Of a stretch of 64,000 nucleotides of DNA, positions 48,418-64,000 are shown in pieces. A program made the position numbers and the translations under genes. The DNA is from Sipunculus nudus. Its lineage: Eukaryota > Annelida > Sipuncula > Golfingiida > Sipunculidae. Location of the stretch: assembly GCA_026874595.1 (NCBI GenBank), contig CM049308.1, positions 79,902,124 to 79,966,123 on the forward strand, read 5' to 3'. The notes below the pieces were generated by a model. The model had not been told where the DNA came from, made no database searches, and saw only the letters and a list, made by a program, of their open reading frames with translations. How positions within the stretch are numbered: the stretch's first letter is position 1; every line of letters starts with the position of its first letter.

Positions 48418-51400
48418 CACACAAAGAAAGAAGAATTATAGTCAACTCTCATTAGTTACAAAGCACATTGGTCAAGGGGTACTCACATAGGCAATATTAT
48501 ATAATTATATAATGATGAGCAATAACAGTAAATGTATGAAACTATGAAACATACAAACATTTTGATAACTCACCATTAACATGTAACAGAACCAAGACAT
48601 CCAATAAAACCAGTTTAGTCTATTTATATTAACTTTGACTTCATTTAGAGATTATTTATATTTAGTCTGATGTTGTATTGGAATATTGGAGCAGTTCCTT
48701 ATTTGTAATTTTTATACTTGACGTGATCCTACTTGGCATATGATAAGTTAAACCCCTTATCATTCAGAAATTTACCCCAGTAACAGTTAACTGATTGTTT
48801 TCATTCAGTTTCAGCTCAGGACATATATATTGAGCTGATGTAGACCTTCAGTGTGAAACGTTTATATAGATCTTTAGCCATTTAAATGAACAAAGTATTA
48901 CACTTATTCAAAGGATTGACATTTCTGCGGGAACTACACTCATTTGATATAACTGTTCATCATCCAGTGCCAATGTATTGCCTGTACTTAAAGCTTATTA
49001 TACATGAAACACCTGTTCTAGTATTTGTGCAGTAGTATTCAGTGTAACTACATATGTTTATATACCCGTCTCTGTACTTTTTGTATAATTGGATGAATGT
49101 AATTTTATATGTTACTTTACATTGGTATGTGAAAGATCTGTTGTCTGAAGTGCTGTCTCTTTAATGTTGATTCCATGGTAACCTCTCACAAGATTGTCAG
49201 TTTCCATGGTAACATCTCACATGATTGTCATTTACCATGGTAACTTGTCACATGATTCTCAGTTTCCATAGAAACTTGTCATGTGATTTCAAATTTCTTT
49301 TGTAACTGGAGATGTGCCAGTTTCCATGGTAGCCAATGTCATTACTGAGTGTGAATGAACTGTGATGGCATTATTCCCTTGTGATCTCAGAGTAAAATGG
49401 GACTTTTCGATTGTGACATAAAAATCTTATAGCAAAGGGTTTCATCTATCAAGCAGCTGTGATGGCTTGTTGGCATTCAGGTCGGTGCTTAGAGCAGCTA
49501 TTGCTGGGTCAGTTTGTTCAACATTTTTAGAAGAAAAAAAAACCTAAGATTGTAGAAAATACCAGTGGTAGATGTTTTTTTGTCTTTCAAAGATTTTTCT
49601 TTACACAGATACTTTGATGTTGTGAAAATGTTTCATGTGAAAAAAAATTATTAGTATATCCATTATGCACTATTCAAATTAAACCCAACTCAGAAGATTT
49701 AAATGTTTGTACTTTTCATACTTCGGAAGTGATTGTTACATTTATCACTCTGATAGCTGTGGGGAAAAAAAATTGTTGATCTGATCACAGGTGGTAATAA
49801 ATCAATAGGTACTCATCTTGTCCTGTATGCATCAGTAGCACTGAAAATTAATCAAGAAAAATTACAAGGATGTCTATATACAAACATAAAAAAAAAGCTG
49901 TTTATATTTTATCCAGAGATCTAGACAAGAAAGAATTTAATTAGGTCATTGTTCCTTTAAGTTCTATGATCGGTTATATACTAATATATTCAGATTGTGT
50001 TTCCTTTATATATTATTTGATATGTATTTTCAAATATATGTATTTTGATATAGATAATTATTTGATATAATGGATATCTTATAATTAAATGTTGGAATAG
50101 ACAAGGTATTTAATTATTGAAGAAGACTGTTATTGAAACTAGTATTCAAGAAGAATTATGTGATACTGGACTGTGACTTTAGTACTAATATGCAGCAGTC
50201 TACTGATTGGGTTAGTATGTGTAGTTAACACGTGTATGTATGGTAGTAACATATTATGAATATGGAACTGATTTTTTGCAGAAGGGTATGAAGAGCTTAA
50301 GGGGTATTTTATATTATGGGGTATTTTATATTTTTCTTCACATTCTCTTATGAATTGACAGTTCTGATGGGTCTCGATTCCTGTTCTTTTATATGTGTTT
50401 TATTACATCCGTTGAACACTGAACAAGTAAAACATATCTGATCAAAGTAAATAAGCTTTTATTCTTAATTTTCCTTGAACAGATTATTTTATTTTACAGA
50501 TTAACTAAATTGAAACAAAAAACCTGTTTTTAGTAGAATATTGAATTGATTTTTCTTAAAGAATCAAAATATGTGTCTGATGAATGAGCTAATTGTATCT
50601 GTAACGCAGAAAAGTTTCCTTTCACAGTGTTGACTGGCATTTTTATGCTGATACACTTCTATTAATTTCATAATCAGATAGTCCTAAATTTTAATGCATA
50701 AAAATAAGGAAATATTTAAGTATTTTACTTAGAATAATAGAACCGACAACTAAATTGGGAAGATGTGGCCAGCCACTGAAGTGAGGGGAGCTGGGCTTTA
50801 TGTCAGTGATGCATCATATATTTTAAGCTTTATATTGAATGTGCATTTGTAAGATAGGGAGGAGAGGGCTTTGGAAATATATACAAAATATGTCTGGGTG
50901 TGAATAATTTTACAAGATGTTGCACAAATCTTTCAAACAAACAAAGTATCAAGCTTTAAGACAGCTCTACCAGAAAGATAGAGTTTTATGGAGATATGTA
51001 ATTTTTATTGTAGATATGTAAATGTACATGCTTTGAATAGAGAACTTATCATGCCAGCCAACAACTTTGTATGCTAAGAAAGCCTCAGTTAATCTGGTTA
51101 TATAATGTTATTTTCCATTGGTGAACCATGATACTGGCTTTTTGTATGTGATGTTTTTTTTAATTTCATATTGATGGTAACCACCTCCATTGTTTAATGC
51201 TAGCTTAACTAAGAATGAACATCGATAGAATTCCATTCATTGACAGGGCAGTATCACATTCTTCCTCTCATTTTATATCCTGGTGTTAACCAGGCCCAGT
51301 AACTATGGCACTGCACTTGCTAGTCCTTGGTGTGTAATGTTCTCCATTGCTGAGCCATACTACCAAGGAACCCCTGAAAGGTGCACTGCTGATGATGCGT

Positions 51401-52959
51401 CTTTTTTCCTTTCAGACCAAGATTTATGCTTGTAAACCTCTTGAAATGATGTTTCAGTAAAAATATAACAAATAGTTATGTTTTTAATTAAATTAATAAG
51501 GGTGTTAAACTTATAGACATGGGGATGCTTCCTTTCAGTTATACCCCTTTAATGAACTTTCAAACTCATGTTTTGATAATGGAAGTGAGGCCTTCCCCAA
51601 ATTTAAGCATAAAATGGAATTGCCTTTGTGTCTACTGGATGAGTTCATCGCAAATATCAAGCAGTGTTCAATATCTGCTATCAACGGATCCATTGAACAC
51701 AGTTGATTAACATTGCTGGAGGTATGTGGCATGTTCAACTAAATAATGGTGTCCAGCATTGTTTAGACGGATGCGATGACGAGATGCGTTAATCAGATGC
51801 AGTAATCACTGGTACGTGTCACCAGCTTTAGACAGCTTTCATTTACCAGTCACAGTGCCAGACTAAGCAGACCCAAGTGACATACACATAATAATATGGA
51901 AGGTGCATCAATATATTTACTGCTACAACAGTGACCAACTTGGTTCATGCTGTTTGAACATGAACATTGGCAGCAGAGAGTAAAACTTACAAATGGAAAA
52001 GTGACCTTTTTCTTGTCAAGGAAGAGTATCAGGAATTGTTTAACAGTTTTGTTTATCCATAATTATATCCATAACTTTAAAGAGACTTTCTGCACTATGG
52101 TAAGAGCTGTAGCTTGTACATGTTGAAGTGATGCGAGTTAAGTTGTATTTCTCAAGGTCTGTATGATTAAGTTTTATTATCAGATTTTGTCCTTATCTTG
52201 AAAGGGATTGGTAACTGTTCTGATAGGTATCTATTCTTTATATATATTTATGTCATGTAAAATGTAAGAAATCATATTCTCTCAAATCAATATTACATGT
52301 TATTTTTTTAAAATTTAGTCAGGAACAACAGATAGATGATATTTTAAACATCTCTAGTTTATATTATTATACTGAGTATGTATGCATTCATTTCTGCATT
52401 TAAGAAAAATGAGATCTGTTAATTTTCACTATGGGCTTTTGAGTGTTCTGACATTTCATGAATCCACAACAAAGGCCTGCCCATGACCCCTTATAATGTA
52501 TTTGTGATGTCCCATTTATGCTCATGCTAATAAACATGAATGATCCGGATATGTTTTCATCTCTTAGTTCACTTAGATCAGTTTTTTATCACTTTTACTT
52601 TTTTAGGAAATATAAAGAAAAATATGATAAGTATTTTTGATTATCTGACAGCTTTGAAAATCTGTCTTCACTTTTCTCTTTTCACCTGGGAATTAGAAAA
52701 ACATGTAGGTGTTAATGGCACATAGTCATTTTAATGGAATAAATATTGTCTTTAAGAGCACACATGTTGTACAGAACAATCTTTATTTTTTAAAATGTTC
52801 TTAAAGTTATTCAGTTTTAATCCTCAGAGAGTGTACAAACCCTGTAGATCACACCTTTGTGATCATCTGTCCATCTTGTGTCGAACTTACTTTTTATATA
52901 ATTTTGCCTTGTTCTGATTAAGAAAATAATAAATGGTCCGAAAGTAATTTCAATATCAA
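48418..52959 (+). other. ENTPD 3' flank and probable 3' UTR
   Basis: No coding exon is supported. AATAAA signals occur on the plus strand, for example at 49797-49802 and near 52527, so several 3' UTR lengths are possible. Sequence is A/T-rich and mostly unique apart from the 31-bp repeat at 49171-49335. Confidence 0.5.
49171..49335. repeat. 31-bp repeat with CCATGGTAAC boxes
   Basis: TTCCATGGTAAC or a variant starts near 49171, 49202, 49233 and 49264, 31 bp apart, with a diverged copy near 49322. The intervening text is a (T/C)TCACA(T/A)GATT(G/C)TCAGT-type sequence. Confidence 0.75.
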
Positions 52960-53490
52960 CTTGCTTCTTCAGCTCAAAACATGCTTTTCAACATCACCCT
53001 GCCTTCTTCTCAGAACATACATTTTAACATCACCTTTCCTTCTTCTCAGAACATACATTTTAACATCACCTTGCCTTCTTATCAGAACATACATTTTAAC
53101 ATCAACTTGCCTTCTTCTCAAAATATACATTTTAACATCAACTTGCCTTCTTCTCAGAACATACATTTTAACATCAACTTGCCTTCTTCTCAGAATATAC
53201 ATTTTAACATCAACTTGCCTTCTTCTCAGAACATACATTTTAACATCACCTTGCATTCTTCTCAGAACATACATTTTAACATTACCTTGCCTTCTTCTCA
53301 GAACATACATTTTAACATCAACTTGCCTTCTTCTCAGAACATACATTTTAAAATCAACTTGCCTTCTTCTCAGAACATACATTTTACATCAACTTGCCTT
53401 CTTCTCAGAACATACATTTTAACGTCACCTTGCCTTCTTCTCAGAATATACATTTTAACATCAACTTGCCTTCTTCTCAGAACGAACTGA
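52960..53490. repeat. 36-bp tandem array, about 14 copies
   Basis: The unit is CTTGCCTTCTTCTCAGAACA plus TACATTTTAACATCAA, with few substitutions. Because 36 is a multiple of three and the unit lacks stops in several frames, long open frames exist on both strands (up to 169 codons). One ~33-bp unit near 53384 breaks the frame. I treat these frames as artefacts. Confidence 0.95.
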
Positions 53491-53639
53491 GCAGACTAAA
53501 ATACCTACAGGTCCCCACAAAAAGCCCATAGCTTTCCAGTGCAGGCTAAGTGATGCTTGTAAAAATATAACAAAGGAGGTGGTTAAATGTAGAGAACTGA
53601 TCCTTAACTGTGTTTATGTTATTGAACAAAGTTTTTAAT

Positions 53640-54500
53640 GTTTTTGAATCACAATTGTATATGAAAATAAAGCCACAGAAAAACAGAGCCTCCCCTCTCA
53701 AAAGGGGCATTACACTGGATGTATTAATCTCTAAGCCTTGTCAGAAGTAGAGTCCTGGTACCTTGATACTTGCCCTTATAACCACAAAACCTCTATTTTT
53801 AGGTGAGCCATATGGAAAAGAAGAAAGGTTTGAAATGAAGCCAAAGATGACACTGGCTTAAAATGCATCCACAACTGTTTATAGAATAGGGTCTTAAAAT
53901 CTTGACCTTTGGCCTTGTGACCTAAAAATCCCTATTGGTTGTTGGGCCATAAATGACATGGAATGTTAGGGTTTGAAATGTCAGATTAAAAAGAGTCACA
54001 ACATTTTAAAGAAGTGGGCTCTGTAATTAACCTAAACCTTTGACCTCAAAATCATTTGAGTTCCCCTATAGGCAGGAGAGCTGTATGTGAAAGATGGAAA
54101 GTTTGGGATTGAAAGTTGGGCTTAATACATTTCTGCAAGTATATATAGGGAGTGGGTCCTGTGAGCTTGCCCTTTAAGTGACCCAAAAAATCAAGTTCTC
54201 ATCAAGCAAGTCCAAAAGTTGGATTTTCTCATCACACGTGGCCCATAGGCCAAAACACCTTACTTAACAACATAGCACATAAATTTAGGTCATGATCTAA
54301 TTTGTGATTGCAAGAAGAGTTTACCATAATGTGTCTGTACATGAATACGTGTTAACATCCTAGTTCTAATGGTTATACCATTTGTGCTGCTAAGTAATAG
54401 ACCAATACCTGTATCATGTCTTTCTCAACAATAGCCCAAGGGTTGTTACTCTAATTAACGCAGAAAATATAGGTCACAGTGACCTACTTTTTATTTTCAA
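53640..54500. repeat. Diverged fragment related to the family A tandem units
   Basis: It contains GAGCTGTATGTGAAAGATGG, TGTGACCTAAAAATC and GACCTCAAAATCA blocks like those in 13160-13870, in the same plus-strand polarity. It also has TGGCCCATAGGCCA near 54239 and GGTCACAGTGACCTA near 54472. Ends are not clear. Confidence 0.5.
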
Positions 54501-54707
54501 AAAAAGACCATAATATAGCATGTTAAGTTTATGATAATGAATTGTATCCTGTAAATGACATACTATGACTTCTGGAGTTTTTGCTTGAGAACTTGGGAGA
54601 ATATAAACCACAGTCACCTGCTTTTGTTTTCCCAGAAAACCTGCCAACATCTGAAGTAAGAACTTGCAGTTACAATTTATGCCTTGTTAATGAAGGAATA
54701 TGGTTTT

Positions 54708-57315
54708 TAGCTCAGCTGACTGAAAGTCATTTGAGCTATAGCGATCACTCTTTGTCTGTCATCCGTCCAGCCGTCCGTTAACAGGGCACAAACGGTAACC
54801 ATAAGAACTAGAAACTTCTAACTGTACATCCAGACAGGTCCATAAAAATCTCCTTGGAAACCTGAAATTAGGTCTCTGTTACCCATATTCTTCTAGCTAT
54901 GGGGCTCCGAAGTACCCCTCAGAGTAATGGAAAATTTGATACAAAAGCTAAAGTATCTGAACAACTAATGCATTGATCACCATGATTCTTTGCATGCATA
55001 TTCATCATGGAGTGTTTCATCAGTTTCTGCAGACTGGTGACACCACCTGTATTATTTTTATTTTTTACGATTTTTTTTTCTCTATTTTGAGACCTAAAAA
55101 GATGCGGTCATCTGTTAACAGGGCACAATTTATAACGACTGGACCTAGAATCTTCTTTCTTGACATGCAGGGAGGCCAATGAAATGTCTTCTTGGAACCC
55201 TAAAATAAGGTCTCTGTTACCCAAATCCTCTGAGCAAAAGGGCTTCAGAATATTTCCCAGAATATTAGAAAATTTGATACAAAAGCTCAAGTATCGGAAC
55301 AACTAATGCATTGATCACTATGATTCTTTGCATACATATTCATCGTGGAGTGTTTCATCAGTTTCTGCAGACTGGTGGTGCCACCTGTATCTTTTCAATT
55401 TTTTTACGATTTTTATCTCTATTTTTGAGACCTTTAAAGATGAGGTCATCTGTTAACAGGGCACAAATCGTAACGACTGGACCTAGAATCTTCTCTCTTG
55501 ACATGCAATGAGGCCTATGAAATGTCTCCTTGGAAACCTAAAATTAGGTCTCTGTTACCCAAAATCACTGAGCTATGGGGCTTTGAAGTACCCTTCAGAA
55601 TAATGGAAAATTTGATACAAGAGCTTAAGTATCTGAACAACTAATGCATTGATCACCATGATTCTTTGCATGCATATTGATCATTTTTATTAGTTTCTGC
55701 AGACTGATTGGGCCACCTGTATTTTTTCGATTTTTTTTTATTTTTAGCTCAGCTGACTAAAATCTGTGACCTTGACCTTCATCTTCAAGGTCAAATCTGC
55801 AGAAATGTGAAATATTTGTGAACCCCATAACTTTTGAAGTATTCAATATTTTGTCCTCAAGTTTGGTTAACCAATTGTTCCTACCAAGTTTTCTGACAAG
55901 TTTAAAGCCTCGTGACCTTGACCAGGAAAATCAAGGTCAAATCAGCTGAATTATAGTTATGGTTTTGTGAAGACGATAACTTTTGAAGTATTTCACATTT
56001 TGTCCTAAAATTTTGTACACCAATCAGTTGTTCCTACCAAGCTCTCAGATAACTTTGAAACCTGGTGACCTTTGACCAGGATCTTCAAGGTCAAATCAGC
56101 AGAAAGTTTGGATGAGATAACCTTTGAAGGGTTGCATGTTTTCCTCCAAAATTTGAAACACTCATTGTTCTTACCAAAATTTCATCGGAGTTTCAAACCT
56201 GGTGACCTTGACTTTTTTCTTTAAGGTCAAATCTGCTGAAATGTAACATTTTTGTTGAACCCCATTAATTTTGTAGTATTTCCAATTTTGTCCTCAAATA
56301 TGGTACACAAATTGTTACTACCAATTTCTCAGATGAGTTTAAAACCTGTTTACCCTGATAAGGATCTTCAAGGTCAAATCAGCTGAATTATAGTTATTGT
56401 CTTGTGGACGAGATAACTTTGAAGGGCTGCAAACTTTCCTCCGAAATTTGGAACACTTATTGTTCCTACCAAAATCTAGGATGTGTTTGAAACTCTGTGA
56501 CCTTGACCTTGATCTTCAAGGTCAAATTTATGCAATTCTAGGCTTATTGTTACCCCATCACTTAGGAAGTACTGAAGACTTTCTTCAAATTTGACACACC
56601 AGTTCTTTCTGCCGAAATGTCATCAGAGTTCGAAAGGGGTGACCTTGACCTTCAATGTCTAATTTGCTGAAATCTAGATTCATTGTTTTGAGACATTGAA
56701 TATGTTACCCCTAATGTTTTGGGATGGCCCATAGGGGGAGACATAGAACAGTTTTGCACTGCAGAAGCAAGGCTATTCTAGTTTCAAGTTTTATACACAT
56801 TTTTATGTCTTTTTTTAGAACTTCAAATGAAGCAGTTGTCCATTAACAGGGCACAAATCATGAGTGTTGGACCTAGAATCTTCTAACTTGAATTCCTTGG
56901 AGTTCCATGAAAAGTATCCTTTGAAACTTGAAACGAGGTCATGGTTAACTATATTTTGCAAATAAGGGGAGAAAACATGATTTTTAAGCACCAAGTGAGT
57001 CAGATGGGACACATATTTTATCCATTTGGCCTAAAATCCTCATACATGACTTTCAGGGAGGTCCCTAAAAATCTCCTTGGAAACCTGAAATGTCACTCTG
57101 ACCCATTTTCTGCAAGCTGTGTAGAGGAACTTGATTTTTACACTTAATTAGTCTGGTGGGCACAAATGGTAGCAGCTGCATGTAAAATAATGTCAATGTA
57201 ACCTATATCTAAGGTCTGTTGGCAAAATGCATGATTTTGAGCACTCGGAGTCTTTTGCCCATTTTTCAAGGCTCCTTGAATTCAGCTGAGCGTCATGGCC
57301 CATGGGCCACTTGTT
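54708..57315 (+). mobile_element. Large composite Helentron-like element, family A, copy 3
   Basis: The head hairpin at 54708-54738 has arms TAGCTCAGCTGACT and AGTCATTTGAGCTA; a TCTGTC/TCCGTCC tract follows. About three ~340-bp units share GTTAACAGGGCACAAA, CTAATGCATTGATCAC and GTTTCTGCAGACTG (the last near 55023, 55362 and 55695). The array is interrupted at 55745 and resumes near 56800. It ends TCAGCTGAGC, palindrome TGGCCCATGGGCCA, CTTG next to TT. Confidence 0.75.
55745..56781 (+). mobile_element. Second Helentron-like element inserted in family A copy 3
   Basis: It starts TAGCTCAGCTGACTAAAATC without a full head hairpin. It has ~180-bp units rich in GTGACCTTGACC and CTTCAAGGTCAAAT. It ends ATTCTAG next to TT at 56778-56781 after a small AGC-AAG-GCT hairpin. 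The flanking 340-bp array continues on both sides. Confidence 0.55.
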
Positions 57316-61466
<4,151 letters not shown>

Positions 61467-61757
61467 AAAACCACACTTAAATGATCATTAATGATCATTA
61501 CCTTCTCAAAATCTAACTGATTTTAACAATGATTCGTTTTTAATTTTGCCAAGCAGCTTTTTAAAAAATATAAATTCATAATCACACTTATGCCATTGTA
61601 TAAATCTCTGCAGCTCTCTCACTGACATGAGAATGACAACCCTGACAATATCAGCATCGGCACTGTTCTGTGGATGGCATGTGCCTTGTATATTTGTTAT
61701 GATCATGATGTGAATGGAATGACATATATTTATACGATCCTAGCTCAACAGGATACG

Positions 61758-63847
61758 TTACTTAAGTGTGATGGTAAAGTTTTCTCTGATAAGAACTCCA
61801 GGTTTTCTGATCACTAGGACCTGGGTATGCGAGTCATATTTATGGTCCAGGGCATGGCTCTCTCCTGAAACAAAAGCATACACATACTGTTTTATACACC
61901 TGGTGTGATGAGGGTACAGCTTGGGTTACATGCTTACAAGTATGATCACTAAATTACAAACTAATGAGTTACAAATATAATCAATTGAAAGATTATTTCT
62001 TGGGCAAATCTGTATCAATGATTTGAATAATGACAAGTATTATTTTGGAAATTTATAAGAAAAAATTTATTATAATTTGTAAGAGTACATGACAGTTCAT
62101 CTGGCATTTATGAGTATTCAAATGCAGTTAATTACAATTAATCTAGAATTTATTAGTACTCAAATGCAATAATTAATATTATTTAAAGAAGAGAAATCAT
62201 GGGAATAAATCCAAAACTTAGCACCAGCAGTATAATACCCAACGTATTGTTAAAAATCTTTTAGTGTCCAATCTTACTTATGAAAATCTTGTCAAATAAA
62301 TTGAAAGTGGGCTGTTTCCAATTGTGACTAATCTTGTGGTGTTAACTGCAACTTGCCTAATATATTGATCAATGAAAGATGACATTATAAATAAATAGTA
62401 GCATTTCTAGTGATAGCAGGCCAAAATGTGCGAGTATACAGGATTGGTTCTAAAACTTTATCAGTGATATGAATCCAGTGAATATGGGCAAATTTTAAAA
62501 TGGTCAGACCATTATTAATCATTCTGACATTGACAGGTAAAGAACATTACCTCCTGCCGTGATTTCAACTGATACTGGAGCAGGACTCAGACCCACCACC
62601 ACAACTCTCTCCAACCATTCATTGGTCTCATAATGGCCCTTTTCATCAGCATTTCTGTAAAACAAAATACACAGTGTGCAGCAAAGACACAAGTTTGTGC
62701 CAAAGTTATTGGTAGTTTACCATGTAACCCATGTGTGACAGCAAAGTGATTTAATTCAATTGCACCCCTGGATGGCTGAGTGGTAAAACGCTTGGCCTTC
62801 TCCGCTGGTGACCCGGGTTTGATTCCTGGGGTAGCTCTGAGATTGGGTAATGGTGGCCCATCCAAAGCCGGTGGTTTTTCTCCGGGTCCTCCAGTTTCTC
62901 CACCTAGACTGACTAGCGAGCGTCACACATTCGAGCCGTGGAGAGTACCTCGTATTAGTTATTATATATAAATATTTGTACAATCCATGTAAAACAAATA
63001 AAGTTTATAATACCCCTTTTTCCATCAGAATATGATCATCTTGGAAACCAGAGCTTTAAGTAGCTTCAGCTCAATCCATTGATACATGTTTATCTATATA
63101 TGCAAACGTTGGATACCACTCGAATGTATTTACTATATATATTGTATAAATAAATCATTCAAACATCAAAGAACACATCAATTTTACTTCATATTCATAA
63201 GCAAATAATTGCACACTTTTTTTGCTCAGTGTTTACTACTTCTTATTTGCATCCACACATTATAAGCACATGATCAGCTTCTGAATCATATGTATGACTA
63301 TCATCACTGGAAAATTCTCATTCCCCCCCCCCCCCCCCCAATAAAAGGTCACTGATCATCCTTTATTTTTATTTTTTTACAAATTTATACGTTTTCTTCT
63401 TAATGGCCAACAAACATTATCAGTTTGCTCTTAGAAATCTTGATTTCCATGACTTAGAATTTTAGCTTTCCCCTCATCTCTCTCTTGGGTAAATAACGAT
63501 TGCATTCAGTTTATTTTGATAAGGGAAAAGAAAGAACAGTATGACTCATAGCTACCGTATCCATGCATGAATATTGTTCTTAGAACATGCAATGTCTTCA
63601 GTATTTTCCTACAACTTATCAATATTTTTCCGGCATATTTCTGGTACATTTCAGTAATGAGGAAGACCCTGCCTTAGCATGCTAGTGTATACACAAGTTA
63701 TATATTTTGTTAAATAAGACCTGGGTGATATACTTACTCGCTGGTCAGTTCCCTGTTTTTGAACGTAAACTGCCGAAGCAAGTATTGACCTTTTTGGTAT
63801 TCATGGGAGTTGTAATCATCAACATATAGCTGGCCCTCAGCTTCTCC
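61758..63847 (-). CDS. GANAB-like: Neutral alpha-glucosidase, GANAB/GANC-type (GH31), last three exons
   Basis: Exons 63847-63738, 62654-62551 and 61864-61758 have AG/GT borders, agree in phase and encode 106 C-terminal residues plus the stop. GEAEGQLYVDDY followed by GQYLLRQFTF, then ETNEWLERVVVVG, then TQVLVIRKPGV with a closing FTITLK match the C-terminal beta domain of glucosidase II alpha in order and spacing. Glucosidase II trims the inner glucoses from N-glycans in the ER and drives the calnexin/calreticulin cycle. The catalytic domain lies right of the window, so activity cannot be judged. GANAB and GANC cannot be separated from this tail. It is convergent with ENTPD. Confidence 0.9.
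62766..62985 (+). mobile_element. tRNA-derived SINE in a glucosidase intron
   Basis: The tRNA-like head has A-box GATGGCTGAGTGG and B-box GGGTTTGATTCC. The body includes CCGGTGGTTTTTCTCCGGGT and CCTCCAGTTTCTCC, a sequence type widespread in marine invertebrate SINEs. It is antisense to the gene. The 63- and 75-codon open frames over it are typical tRNA-SINE shadows. Confidence 0.75.
63323..63339. repeat. Poly-C tract
   Basis: Seventeen consecutive C residues in a glucosidase intron. Confidence 0.97.
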
Positions 63848-64000
63848 CTGTAAAATCAAACAGCAACAGTATCATTAAAAATAAAATGTCCTTGGTTAAT
63901 AACCTTAGACAAACACAGTATAATACTTACAAAGCACTGGTGAACATAGGAGTGAACATAGCAAAGACAATACAAACTATAATACTGTAAACAAGTCCTA

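Noticed and set aside
62780-62971. 63-codon open frame with GDPGLIPG-like sequence
   Set aside because: Such peptides are characteristic translations of tRNA-derived SINE heads; the interval is a SINE.
63931-63984. Minus-strand segment with a good acceptor (TTTACAG) and donor (GTAAGTATT), possible extra glucosidase exon
   Set aside because: Its translation does not resemble the residues expected just before GEAEGQLYVDDY in GH31 glucosidases. Treated as a chance pair of splice-like sites.

Overview
The window is eukaryotic nuclear DNA: A/T-rich, with intron-split genes using GT-AG junctions, dense interspersed repeats and no operon-like packing. The genes are animal genes. The repeats (hairpin-headed Helentron-like elements with TCCGTC tracts and internal tandem arrays, plus tRNA-derived SINEs) are of the kind common in molluscs, especially bivalves. 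I infer a bivalve or related lophotrochozoan; the species cannot be named from the sequence.

I rebuilt three protein-coding genes exon by exon. (1) BBOF1, minus strand, 26642 to 8303: 12 coding exons that join without a frame break into 530 codons, encoding a basal-body coiled-coil protein. (2) An ENTPD5/6-type nucleoside diphosphatase, plus strand, 34252 to 48417: 13 coding exons, 465 codons, all apyrase conserved regions present. (3) The last three exons of a neutral alpha-glucosidase (GANAB/GANC, GH31), minus strand, 63847 to 61758; the rest lies beyond the right edge. BBOF1 and ENTPD are head to head, as ENTPD5 and BBOF1 are in vertebrates. A perfect RFX X-box (GTTACC-TAT-GGCAAC) lies about 130 bp upstream of the BBOF1 start, which suits a ciliary gene. 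ENTPD and the glucosidase are convergent, and both protein types act in ER glycoprotein quality control.

Layout: 1-915 satellite with a ~300-bp higher-order period; 916-4700 palindrome-rich DNA, two SINE copies and microsatellites; 4700-8302 BBOF1 3' flank; 8303-26642 BBOF1, with introns holding a Helentron-like element, a short related copy, a SINE, an 845-bp long-TIR transposon and a 628-bp TA-flanked MITE; 26643-34245 the shared 5' region, with three more Helentron-like insertions; 34252-48417 ENTPD, with a MITE, a SINE, a nested pair of Helentron-like elements and a 147-bp minisatellite element in its introns; 48418-61757 mostly non-coding, with a 36-bp tandem array, a large composite element and a long AT microsatellite; 61758-64000 the 3' end of the glucosidase gene with a SINE in an intron.

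Most open frames outside these exons fall in repeats or introns and are not genes. I saw no standard functional tRNA, no rRNA and no CRISPR array.
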